A DNA stretch of 39,414 bases from an uncultured Verrucomicrobiota bacterium (GTDB lineage: Bacteria > Verrucomicrobiota > Verrucomicrobiia > Opitutales > Opitutaceae), in contig CAIQAB010000028.1 in assembly GCA_903869675.1 (NCBI GenBank), positions 1 to 39,414 on the forward strand, in the 5' to 3' direction. Numbering within the stretch: position 1 is the stretch's first letter; each line of letters starts with the position of its first letter. The position numbers were made by a program, and so were the translations under genes. Shown in pieces: positions 32,546-39,414 of this stretch. Below the pieces are notes generated by a model, which worked only from the letters and a program-made list of their open reading frames with translations, did no database searches and was not told the origin of the DNA.

Positions 32546-34108
32546 ATGAAAGCCTTTGCCCAGTCACTGCTCGCCCTCTGGCGCGAGCTCGGCCTAAACC
32601 AACGCGTCTCGCTAGTCGTGGCCGCCCTCGTGGTCGCCGGGGTGGTCGCCGGTCTCGTGGTTTGGTCGCGCCAGCCGGATTACCAGCTGCTTTACGGGCG
32701 CCTCGCCGAGAAGGACGCTGCGGCGATCGTGTCGGCGCTGCAGGCCCAGGGGATCCCGCACAAGGTGATGGGCGGCGGCGGCACTATCTACGTGCCCGCC
32801 GAGCAAGTGCACCGGTTGCGCATGGAGCTCGCCGGCAAGGGGCTGCCCGGCGGCGAGGGCGTGGGGTTCGAGATCTTTGACAAAGGCCAGTTCGGCCTGA
32901 GCGACTTTGTGCAGCGCACCAACTACAACCGCGCCATCCAGGGCGAACTGAGCCGCACCATCGCCCAACTCGATGGCGTCTCGTCCGCCCGCGTGATGAT
33001 CGTGCAGCCGGAGAACCGCCTGCTCCTCACTGATCAGGGCATCAAGCCCACTGCGTCCGTGTTCATCGAGGTCAACGGCCGGCTCGAGACCGAGGCCGTC
33101 AATTCCATCCGGCACCTCGTGGCCAATTCCGTGCAAGGGCTCTCGCCCGATGAAGTCGCGGTGGTCGATCAACGCGGGCGGGTGCTGTCGGCGAATTTGA
33201 AGGAGGATCCCCTGCTTGGCAGCGCCTCCAGCCTGATCCGCTACCGCCAGCAGGTGGAGGAGTATTTTGTATCGAAGATCGAGGGCATGCTGACCCCCGT
33301 CCTCGGCCCCGGCCAGGCGGTGGTGCGGGTCTCGGCCGAGATCGACAACGAGTCGGCCACGCTGGTGGAAGAGCGTTTCGACCCGGAGAGCGCCGTCATC
33401 CGCACCCAGACCAATACCGAGGATACCAATAGCTCCACCGAAGCCAAGCGCGGCGGCACCGTGGGCGTGACGGGCAATACCCCGGCCGAGCCAGGCGCGG
33501 CCGCCGCCGAGGAACGGCCCAACGTCACCAACGCCCAGAATCGCAAGAACCAGTCGGTGAGTTACGAGATCAACCGCATCACCAGCAATGTGAAGCGCAA
33601 CCCCGGCGGCATTAAGTCGCTCACCGCGGCCGTGTTCATCGCCGCCCGCCCGCCCGCGGCCGATGGCCAGCCTTCCACCGCCCGCACCACCGCCGAGCTC
33701 AATGCCCTGCGCCGCACCGTGCTGAACGCCCTCGGCTTGAAGCCCGCCGCCGGCCAGAATCTGGAGGAGTTGGTGACCCTGCAGGAAACGGCCTTCCAGC
33801 CGGTGGTGATTGACGAGAATGTGGCCAAGCTCGCCACCGAGAGCCGCATCCAGGGCTGGGTCGGCGCCGGTTCCCGCTATCTCTCGGTGGCCATAGCCAT
33901 CGGCGCGCTGCTGCTGTTCTACCGCATGTTGCGCGGCCAGCGCGTCGAGCCCGTGCCGGTGGATCTGCTCACGCCCATTGCCTCGGGCTCCTCCCGGACC
34001 AACAACCCGGGCGCGCTCACCCCCGAGCTCTTGAATGAGCTCATCCGCCAGAAACCGGCCAACGTCGGCACCGCCCTGCGTGATTGGATCGGCACCAAGC
34101 AAAACTAA
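32546..34108 (+). CDS. fliF: Flagellar MS-ring protein FliF
   Basis: The 520-residue inner-membrane protein has a first transmembrane helix at about 17-40 and ring-building motifs LYGRLAEKDAAAIVSALQAQ and FDKGQFGLSDFVQRTNYNRA. It also has SSARVMIVQPENRLL and VVDQRGRVLS. A variable periplasmic loop rich in Glu/Asn/Thr spans roughly 285-345. The second transmembrane helix lies at about 444-462. The C-terminal tail ends in NVGTALRDWI, the FliG-binding segment. It forms the ring that the rotor and export gate are built on. Length is near the usual 520-570. Confidence 0.97.
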   Translation: MKAFAQSLLALWRELGLNQRVSLVVAALVVAGVVAGLVVWSRQPDYQLLYGRLAEKDAAAIVSALQAQGIPHKVMGGGGTIYVPAEQVHRLRMELAGKGLPGGEGVGFEIFDKGQFGLSDFVQRTNYNRAIQGELSRTIAQLDGVSSARVMIVQPENRLLLTDQGIKPTASVFIEVNGRLETEAVNSIRHLVANSVQGLSPDEVAVVDQRGRVLSANLKEDPLLGSASSLIRYRQQVEEYFVSKIEGMLTPVLGPGQAVVRVSAEIDNESATLVEERFDPESAVIRTQTNTEDTNSSTEAKRGGTVGVTGNTPAEPGAAAAEERPNVTNAQNRKNQSVSYEINRITSNVKRNPGGIKSLTAAVFIAARPPAADGQPSTARTTAELNALRRTVLNALGLKPAAGQNLEELVTLQETAFQPVVIDENVAKLATESRIQGWVGAGSRYLSVAIAIGALLLFYRMLRGQRVEPVPVDLLTPIASGSSRTNNPGALTPELLNELIRQKPANVGTALRDWIGTKQN

Positions 34109-34147
34109 GCCTCCGCCCGCCTACCGCCCGCCCTCCGCCTTCCTGCC

Positions 34148-35164
34148 ATGGCTGATCTTGTTTACGAAAAACTGTCTCGTCCGAAGAAACTGGCGGTCTT
34201 CCTGATTGTGGTTGGCCCCGAGATCGCCGCCGAGATTCTGCGGCATTTTGAGGATACCGATCTCGAGATGGTGTGCCGCGAGATGGGGCTGCTTACCGTT
34301 ATTCCGGAGGCGGCCCGGGCCGCTGCCCTGGAAGAGTTTACCCCGGTGATCGGAAAGGGCATGTCCTGCACGCTGGGAGGGCTGGATTACGCCCGCCGCA
34401 CGCTCGAGCTCAGCCGCGGCGAATACAAGGCCTCGCTGATGCTGAGCCGGGTCGGTGCCAAGACCATGATCATCTCCACCGAGTTGATGAGCGGCATTGC
34501 CGAGATGGAAGGCCGCCAGATCTATAATCTCGTGAAGGAAGAGCAGCCGCAGACGGTCGCCTTCCTGCTTTCGCACCTGGCCTCGTCCAGGGCGGCCGAG
34601 GTGTTTATGATGTTATCTCCCGAAATGCGCGAGGATGTGATCGAGCGTCTGGGCACGATCGAGAGCACGCCGCGCGATCTTGTCTCGAAGATCGTGCGTA
34701 ACCTGAGCCGCCATGTGGCCAGCCAGGGCTCGCAGTCGTATCAAGTGAGCGGCGGCGTGCGCTCGGTCGCCGATCTGCTCAACCACCTGGACAAGGATAA
34801 TTCCAAGAGCTTGCTCAGCCGCATCGAGGAGCGGAATTCGGCGCTGGGCTCGGCGGTGCGCCGGAAGATGTTTAGCTTTGAGGATATCCGTCGCATCACG
34901 TCGTCTGATCTCCAGCGCGTGCTGCGCGAAGTCGATTCCTCGCATCTGGCGGTGTCGATGAAGTCCGCCACCGAGTCTCTGCGCGAGACCATCTACGGAG
35001 CGATTTCTAAGCGCGCGGCCGAGTCGCTGCGCGACGAGATCGGGATGCTTGGCCCGGTGCGCCTGAAGGATGTGGAGGTGGCGCAGGATGCCATCATTCA
35101 AGTGGTGCGTCGCTTGGAGGAGGATGGCTCGATCACGATCGGCGACGGCGCCGAAGTGGCCTGA
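34148..35164 (+). CDS. fliG: Flagellar motor switch protein FliG
   Basis: The 338-residue rotor protein sits on the cytoplasmic face of the MS ring and takes part in torque generation. The N-terminal domain has LSRPKKLAVFLIVVGPEIAAEILRHF split across the first 40 residues. The middle domain carries the EHPQ-type motif as EEQPQTVAFLLSHL. The C-terminal domain has MFSFEDIRRITSSDLQRVLRE, with charged residues where stator contacts occur. Length matches E. coli FliG (331). It is 39 bp after fliF and 16 bp before fliH. Confidence 0.97.
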   Translation: MADLVYEKLSRPKKLAVFLIVVGPEIAAEILRHFEDTDLEMVCREMGLLTVIPEAARAAALEEFTPVIGKGMSCTLGGLDYARRTLELSRGEYKASLMLSRVGAKTMIISTELMSGIAEMEGRQIYNLVKEEQPQTVAFLLSHLASSRAAEVFMMLSPEMREDVIERLGTIESTPRDLVSKIVRNLSRHVASQGSQSYQVSGGVRSVADLLNHLDKDNSKSLLSRIEERNSALGSAVRRKMFSFEDIRRITSSDLQRVLREVDSSHLAVSMKSATESLRETIYGAISKRAAESLRDEIGMLGPVRLKDVEVAQDAIIQVVRRLEEDGSITIGDGAEVA

Positions 35165-35180
35165 GCCCGCCACACCCGCC

Positions 35181-35765
35181 ATGTCTGCCCAACACCACTC
35201 CCTCACTTTCGACCGCCCGCTGGTCGCCGCCCAGTTGACCGTGGGCGCCGAGCGCGTGCACACGGTCGCCGAGCTCCACGCCGCGCGCGCCGCCGGTTTT
35301 CTGGCGGGCGGGGATGCCGCCCGGGCGTTCAGCGCCGAGCAACTGGTGGAGCTGCGCGCCGAGTTCCAGACGCTCCAGCATGGGCTTTTCCAAGGGCTCG
35401 TCGCCGCGCACGACCAGTTGCTGGGCGAGGTCCGCACGGCTTTGCCCGAGCTGACGGTCGAACTGGGGCGCCGCCTGCTGGCCGATTTCGTGCCGCCCCC
35501 GGAGCTGGTGGAGCGTCTGTGCCGTTCCGCGCTGGATCAACTTTACCCGGAGCGGGACGGACTGGAGCTGGTGGTCTCGCCAAGCGATGCCGCCGCCCTG
35601 AATCGTCTGCAACCGAGCTGGAGCGTGCAGTTCACCAACCTGCGCATCAGCATCGATGATACGCTGAACCCCGGCGACTGCCTCGTGCGCAGTCGCTTCG
35701 GCGTCACCGACGCCCGGGCTTCGGCCAAGATCGAGGCGCTCCGCCACGAGGTGCTCGGCCCATGA
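35181..35765 (+). CDS. fliH: Flagellar export regulator FliH
   Basis: The 194-residue protein is a FliH/SctL-type partner of the export ATPase. It has a helical central part (FSAEQLVELRAEFQTLQHGLFQGLVAAHDQLLGEV, roughly residues 55-90) and the C-terminal V1/E-like domain with LVVSPSDAAALNRL and ISIDDTLNPGDCLVRSRFG. I start at MSAQHHSLTFDRP; upstream in-frame codons overlap fliG. Its stop overlaps the fliI start in an ATGA. Confidence 0.9.
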   Translation: MSAQHHSLTFDRPLVAAQLTVGAERVHTVAELHAARAAGFLAGGDAARAFSAEQLVELRAEFQTLQHGLFQGLVAAHDQLLGEVRTALPELTVELGRRLLADFVPPPELVERLCRSALDQLYPERDGLELVVSPSDAAALNRLQPSWSVQFTNLRISIDDTLNPGDCLVRSRFGVTDARASAKIEALRHEVLGP

Positions 35766-37102
35766 GCGCCACTCCCGGTGTTTCCGATCTGGTCGAGACC
35801 CTGCGCAGCCAGGTGCGGCATTCGCCCGCGGTGCGCCGCCTCGGCCGGGTGGCGGCCGTCACCGGTCTGGTGATCGAGTCCGACGGCCCCAACGTCGGGC
35901 TCGGCGAGCTCTGCCGGCTGAGTTCGGAGCGCGACGGCTTCGAGGTGATGGCCGAGGTGGTGGGTTTTCGCGGTGAACGGGTGCTCTTGATGCCGCTGGG
36001 CGATACCGCCGGCCTGCATCCCGGCTGCCCCGTCGCCGCCTGCGACCGCCCGCCGCTGCCGGTCGCCGGTCCGGCGTTGCTGGGCCGCGTGCTCGATGCC
36101 CTCGGCCGCCCTTTTGATGATCGTGGCGCCGTGCCGCTGCACCGCGCGCCCGCCGGCGGCGGCAAGCCGCCGCACCCGCTGCGCCGCCAGCGCATCCGCG
36201 ACCAGTTCCCCACCGGAGTGCGGGCGCTGGATGTGTTTACCCCTTTCGGCCGGGGCCAGCGTCTGGGCCTTTTCGCCGGCTCCGGCGTGGGCAAGTCCAC
36301 CTTGCTCGGCATGATCGCCCGCTCGGCCCAGGCCGACGTCGTGGTCATCGCCCTGGTGGGCGAACGCGGACGCGAGGTGCGCGAGTTTTTGGAGAAGGAT
36401 CTCGGCCCCGAAGGCCTGGCCCGCTCCGTCGTGGTCGTGGCGACCTCCGATACTCCCGCGCCGCTCCGCCTGCGCGCCGCCACCACCGCCACCGCCATAG
36501 CCGAGGGTTACCGCGATGCCGGCAAAAACGTCCTGCTGCTGATGGATTCCGTCACCCGCTACGCCATGGCCCAGCGCGAGATCGGCCTGGCCATCGGCGA
36601 ACCGCCCGCCACCCGCGGCTACACCCCCTCGGTCTTTGCCCTGCTGCCCCGTCTGCTCGAGCGCGCCGGTGCGGGCGAGACCGGCGCCATCACCGCGCTC
36701 TACACCGTGCTGGTGGAAGGCGACGACATGAATGAGCCCGTGGCCGACACCGTGCGTGGTATCCTCGACGGCCATCTCGTGCTCTCCCGCTCCCTCGCCC
36801 ACGCCAACCACTACCCGGCGATCGATGTGCTCGAGAGCGTGAGCCGCCTGACGCGCGATATTTGCCGTCCCGAGGAGGTGGTCCTCGCCGCCCGCGCCCG
36901 CGAGCACCTCGCCCTCTACAAACGCAACGAGGACCTCATCACCGTGGGTGCCTACCAGAAGGGCGCGAGTCCCGCCCTCGACCGGGCGGTCGAGCTGCAC
37001 GAGCCGCTGAAGGCCTTTCTCAAACAACTCGTCGACGAGGCCACGCCCCGGGGCGATGCCTATGCGCGCCTCTTGAAACTGCTCGGGCCGAATCCGGCAT
37101 GA
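35762..37102 (+). CDS. fliI: Flagellar export ATPase FliI
   Basis: The 446-residue ATPase is related to F1-beta and energises flagellar protein export with FliH and FliJ. Walker A is FAGSGVGKSTLLG with Lys178. VIALVGERGREVREFLEKDL follows, and Walker B is VLLLMDSVTRYAMAQREIGL. The catalytic-loop motif TRGYTPSVFALLPRLLERAG is present. Start and stop overlap fliH and fliJ respectively by 4 bp, showing tight operon coupling. Length is standard. Confidence 0.98.
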   Translation: MSATPGVSDLVETLRSQVRHSPAVRRLGRVAAVTGLVIESDGPNVGLGELCRLSSERDGFEVMAEVVGFRGERVLLMPLGDTAGLHPGCPVAACDRPPLPVAGPALLGRVLDALGRPFDDRGAVPLHRAPAGGGKPPHPLRRQRIRDQFPTGVRALDVFTPFGRGQRLGLFAGSGVGKSTLLGMIARSAQADVVVIALVGERGREVREFLEKDLGPEGLARSVVVVATSDTPAPLRLRAATTATAIAEGYRDAGKNVLLLMDSVTRYAMAQREIGLAIGEPPATRGYTPSVFALLPRLLERAGAGETGAITALYTVLVEGDDMNEPVADTVRGILDGHLVLSRSLAHANHYPAIDVLESVSRLTRDICRPEEVVLAARAREHLALYKRNEDLITVGAYQKGASPALDRAVELHEPLKAFLKQLVDEATPRGDAYARLLKLLGPNPA

Positions 37103-37563
37103 AACGCTTTCGTTTTCGGCTGGAGGCCGTGCGCACCCTCCGCGAGGTTGCCGAGCGAGGCCAGCGCGAGGCCTTCGGCGCCGCCCAGCAACGCCTCGCC
37201 ACGGCGGAGGCCGCGGTGCAGGCGGCGGCGACCGCGCGCCGCGAGCTTTTTGACCGGGTGGCGGGCACGCGAAGCGGCGTTTTCCGCCCCTCCGAGCAAA
37301 CCGCCGGCCTCGAGGCGCTACGCCAGGCCGCGCAGCAGGAAGCTTCCGCTGAAAAAATCCGCCAGGAAGCCGCCAGCGCGCGGGAAAAGGCGCGCGAGAC
37401 CTGGCTGGAGGCGCGCCGCGCCCTGCAAATCATCGAGCGCCTCGAGGAAAAAGCCCGCGCAGAGCACCGCGAAGCGGCGGATAAAGCCGAGCAAAGCCTC
37501 CTCGACGAACTCGCCTCCATCGGCGCCGCCCGCGCCACGCCGTCGAGCTTTGGCGCCAGCTAG
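37099..37563 (+). CDS. fliJ: Flagellar export chaperone FliJ
   Basis: The 154-residue protein is an almost continuous antiparallel coiled coil (MKRFRFRLEAVRTLREVAER at the start, then Ala/Glu/Arg/Gln-rich heptads to about 140), the hallmark of FliJ. Sequence identity in this family is always low, so the call rests on structure and on its position directly after fliI with a 4-bp ATGA overlap. The last 17 codons and the downstream flank are duplicated at 38607-38742, as if another element had been joined to the 3' end of the gene. It is the last flagellar gene in the window. Confidence 0.88.
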   Translation: MKRFRFRLEAVRTLREVAERGQREAFGAAQQRLATAEAAVQAAATARRELFDRVAGTRSGVFRPSEQTAGLEALRQAAQQEASAEKIRQEAASAREKARETWLEARRALQIIERLEEKARAEHREAADKAEQSLLDELASIGAARATPSSFGAS

Positions 37564-37649
37564 GCAGGTTTAGCGCCCGGCCAGTTCGCGCCGCTGCTCT
37601 GGCAGTCAAAGGGGCGAGGCCGAGGCGGCGAGCGGTCAGCCCGCTGCAT
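37513..37649. repeat. Copy 1 of a 137-bp direct repeat: fliJ 3' end plus flank
   Basis: It spans the last 17 codons and stop of fliJ and 86 bp beyond. The second copy at 38607-38742 is in the same orientation and differs by three substitutions and one single-base deletion. The two copies are 1094 bp apart, and a toxin-antitoxin pair lies between. Confidence 0.95.
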
Positions 37650-37677
37650 TAACAAAAACGGCGAGACCCCATCGATC
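37650..37677. repeat. Copy 1 of a 28-bp flank repeat
   Basis: It starts TAACAAAAACGGCGAG and ends ACCCCATCGATC. It directly continues repeat copy 1 and recurs with two substitutions and one added T at 38967-38995. Confidence 0.9.
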
Positions 37678-37726
37678 GCCTTTCCGCGAGATTGCCAGCC
37701 GGAGGCGAAGCCACACAGTCGCCGTC

Positions 37727-37960
37727 ATGAACACGCTTCTTTCCCGAATCACCGTCGAGCCCGGCAAGTGCGGAGGGCGGCCCTGCATCCGCGGGTATCG
37801 GATGCGCGTAAAAGACGTTCTTGAGCTGCTGGCGCATGGCGCGAACTGGGAGGAAATTTTGACCGATTATCCCTTCCTTGAGGCCGACGACCTGCGCGCC
37901 TGCCTGGAATTTGCCGCCGCGCAAAACGACCACGTTTTGCTTCACGCCGCCGCCTCGTGA
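37727..37960 (+). CDS. DUF433-family antitoxin
   Basis: The 77-residue protein has the DUF433 pattern: ITVEPGKCGGRPCIRGYRMRV, then VLELLAHGANWEEILTDYP, then LEADDLRACLEFAA. The C-terminal half is a predicted winged-helix-like DNA-binding fold. DUF433 genes are commonly followed by DUF5615 PIN-like genes and are regarded as antitoxins. The stop is shared in a GTGA with the downstream gene. The pair lies between two copies of the fliJ 3' end, indicating that it was inserted there. Confidence 0.88.
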   Translation: MNTLLSRITVEPGKCGGRPCIRGYRMRVKDVLELLAHGANWEEILTDYPFLEADDLRACLEFAAAQNDHVLLHAAAS

Positions 37961-38289
37961 CGCGCTTCCTGGTCGATAATCAGTTGCCCGCCGCACTCGC
38001 GCACTGGCTGCAAGCGCGGGGACACCAGGCCGAGCATGTCCTTGCCCTCGGCATGGGGCAGACGGCCGACGCGCTGATCTGGCAGCACGCGGCGCAAACC
38101 GGGGCGGTAATCGTCACCAAAGACGAGGATTTTGCGCAATTGACGATCCTGCGTCCCGAAGGCGTGCGGGTCGTTTGGTTGCGCGTCGGCAACTGCCGCA
38201 CCACCGCCCTGATCGCCACCTTCGAGCGGCTTTGGCCCGAGATCGTGCGTCAGCTCGACGCGGGCGCGGGCCTGATCGAGGTTTACTGA
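37957..38289 (+). CDS. DUF5615 PIN-like toxin
   Basis: The 110-residue protein has the Mut7-C/PIN-like pattern of DUF5615: RFLVDNQLPAALAHWLQARG with Asp7, HVLALGMGQTADALIWQHAA, then IVTKDEDFAQL, and a C-terminal VVWLRVGN. These acidic positions match those of PIN-type nucleases. It starts at GTG in a GTGA overlap with the DUF433 gene. A ribonuclease toxin role is inferred from the family pairing. Confidence 0.88.
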   Translation: MTRFLVDNQLPAALAHWLQARGHQAEHVLALGMGQTADALIWQHAAQTGAVIVTKDEDFAQLTILRPEGVRVVWLRVGNCRTTALIATFERLWPEIVRQLDAGAGLIEVY

Positions 38290-38520
38290 TCCGCTTCGCC
38301 CCGAGTTGCCGCGCACGAGCTTCTTTCCTTAGCCGATCAAAGCGGCCTGCTCCGTCGGCATTTTATCGAGGACGCCCCACGCACCCAAACCGTGCTTCGC
38401 GGGGGCTTTAAACTCGCGTCCTGGGTTTTGCCGCCGGCCGGCATCTCGCGCCCCGGTTTTGGGTTCGCAACGCTCGAAACCGTTTCGGGTTGCGTTAACC
38501 GACGCTACGAAAAGCGCATC

Positions 38521-38550
38521 GGGTCCCAGCCTTTGGCCAGGCAGGGACCC
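38521..38550. repeat. Strong inverted repeat
   Basis: GGGTCCC pairs with GGGACCC, then an A-A mismatch, then GCCT with AGGC, around a 6-nt loop TTGGCC. There is no T-tract. It lies between the DUF5615 gene and repeat copy 2 and could be a recombination or RNA structure. Confidence 0.75.
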
Positions 38551-38606
38551 GTTCGGCGAAGAGGGGCACGAGCAAGTTGCTCGGTCGAAAACGAGGACCA
38601 AGTATA

Positions 38607-38742
38607 GCCTCCATCGGCGCCGCCCGCGCCACGCCGTCGAGCTTTGGTGCCAGCTAGGCAGGTTTAGCGCCCGGCCAGTTCGCGCCGCTGCGCTGGCAGT
38701 CAAAGGGCGAGGCCGAGGCGGCGAGCGGTCAGCTCGCTGCAT
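38607..38742. repeat. Copy 2 of the 137-bp direct repeat (fliJ 3' end plus flank)
   Basis: The copy includes a non-functional piece of the fliJ 3' end (GCCTCCATCGGCGCCGCCCG at its start) and the same downstream flank up to GCTGCAT. Differences from copy 1 are C to T, T to G, loss of one G and C to T. Confidence 0.95.
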
Positions 38743-38966
38743 GGGCCCTTGGCGTAATTTATTTTTTCGCTTCGACATACTTGGAAATACGGTATTGGAG
38801 AAAAGCATGCAAAACAGGCGATCGACCGAAGCAGCCTCCTACTTGGCGGTCTTCGCGTCGACCAGCAAGGCGACCGCGCAAGCAATGGAAGGGACACGAG
38901 CCAAGTGGGTGCCTATCGCACCCCTTACCGTCCGCCTAACAATTCCCCCGGCTAATTATTCTTAAC

Positions 38967-38995
38967 TAACAAAAATCGGCACGACCCCATCGATC
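38967..38995. repeat. Copy 2 of the flank repeat
   Basis: It starts TAACAAAAATCGGCAC and ends ACCCCATCGATC. In copy 1 this sequence directly follows GCTGCAT; here it is displaced by 224 bp. The start codon of the following lipoprotein gene lies 5 bp after it. Confidence 0.9.
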
Positions 38996-38999
38996 CTGC

Positions 39000-39398
39000 A
39001 TGAAAATCAATATAAAGCTTAGCTCGACTATATTAACTTTGCTGGCATTTGGTATTGCTGGCTGCGCAACCGGATCGTCTGTTTCTATCGGAAAAACTCG
39101 CCCAGCAGTTCAAGTTGAATCAGTAAAGGTTTATATCGATCCCCCTAAGAAACTCGAAGTAATTGGTATTGTTGAGTCAGCAAGTAAAGGTGGTGGCTCA
39201 GCCCAAGCGAAGACGAATCGAGCTATAGAAAGATTGAAAGAGGAAGCTGCTAAAATTGGTGCAAATGGAGTCATTATAGGAGGTGTTGGTTCAGAATCAG
39301 CAGGTTTTGTAGGGGGCTATAATAATGGAGTAATGTATGGAGGTGTTGCTAAGAATAAAACTCTTTCGGGTAAAGCGATATATGTAATTGAAGAATAA
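39000..39398 (+). CDS. Putative lipoprotein, AT-rich, probably acquired
   Basis: The 132-residue protein has a lipoprotein signal peptide (MKINIKLSSTILTLLAFG followed by IAGC) with the lipidated cysteine at residue 22. A segment IERLKEEAAKIGANGVIIGG resembles the conserved core of small envelope proteins in which a helix ends in GANGV, such as RcsF- or DUF4156-like proteins. It is followed by a Gly-rich stretch (GGVGSESAGFVGGYNNGVM). The codon use is AT-rich (many AAA, ATA, ATT), with GC near 40 percent, far below the rest of the window. This suggests recent transfer. The function is unknown. It follows immediately after the flank repeat and may be part of the same modular locus. Confidence 0.8.
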   Translation: MKINIKLSSTILTLLAFGIAGCATGSSVSIGKTRPAVQVESVKVYIDPPKKLEVIGIVESASKGGGSAQAKTNRAIERLKEEAAKIGANGVIIGGVGSESAGFVGGYNNGVMYGGVAKNKTLSGKAIYVIEE

Positions 39399-39414
39399 AG
39401 CCACGGAGCCCAAC

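Larger units (their letters stand above)
38290..38999. other. 710-bp region without a gene: hairpins, repeat copy 2 and a 224-bp insertion
   Basis: It holds about 310 bp with several small palindromes (CGAAACCGTTTCG at 38477-38489, a strong hairpin at 38521-38550, GAGCAAGTTGCTC at 38568-38580). Repeat copy 2 follows (38607-38742), then 224 bp (38743-38966) of AT-richer sequence, then flank repeat copy 2 (38967-38995). No convincing coding frame is seen on either strand. Confidence 0.6.

Noticed and set aside
38329-38808. 159-codon minus-strand frame downstream of the DUF5615 gene
   Set aside because: It runs through repeat copy 2, whose true coding content is the fliJ end on the plus strand, and has no domain.
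38929-39414. GCCTAAC (around 38935) and GCCCAAC (window end) as integron attC core sites
   Set aside because: Both fit RYYYAAC, but no GTTRRRY partner lies at a suitable distance and no integron integrase is present. The second site is cut by the window end, so it stays untested.

Overview
The window is chromosomal DNA of a GC-rich bacterium, most likely a member of the Verrucomicrobiota near Opitutaceae. The strongest lineage marker is a 51-residue basic protein at 24517-24672 that matches the small basic protein family I know from Verrucomicrobia and Chlamydiae. The GldA/GldF-like ABC pair, the short omega subunit and the near absence of Shine-Dalgarno sequences agree with this. No 16S gene is present, so placement below phylum is inference.

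Layout. Bases 1-1512: ABC-2 permease and ATPase on the minus strand, with an unusual repeated 16-bp motif upstream. 1791-5120: glycogen phosphorylase, converging with hisF. 5213-6973: a large protein of unknown function. 7184-11993: an unknown lipoprotein and an unknown membrane-anchored protein that overlap by 4 bp, then priA. 12204-14925: an NtrB-like histidine kinase and a sigma-54-activating response regulator. 15031-15906: a PstS-like binding protein. 15976-16051: tRNA-Gly(GCC).

From just after the tRNA to about 21175 the DNA becomes accessory. It holds a MazF C-terminal remnant, dinD, an AbrB/PIN toxin-antitoxin pair, a small DUF4236-like ORF coupled to a sulfur-binding-type HNH endonuclease, dispersed intergenic repeats, and a 13-unit array of 21-bp repeats. 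No integrase, transposase or CRISPR array was found.

21176-27400 returns to housekeeping genes: two TPR-like proteins, a DUF155-like membrane protein, the small basic protein, cutA, rpoZ, smpB, thrB and trmL. 27761-30721 holds a CheA that lacks its CheW-like domain, facing a receiver/HD-GYP protein that has lost metal ligands. 31284-37563 is a compact flagellar basal-body and export operon, flgB-flgC-fliE-fliF-fliG-fliH-fliI-fliJ, with a good promoter in front.

After fliJ, its 3' end and downstream flank (137 bp) occur twice, about 1.09 kb apart, bracketing a DUF433/DUF5615 toxin-antitoxin pair. The second copy is split by 224 bp and leads into an AT-rich lipoprotein gene of foreign composition at the window end. 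This small modular locus and the island beside tRNA-Gly are the parts most worth following up.
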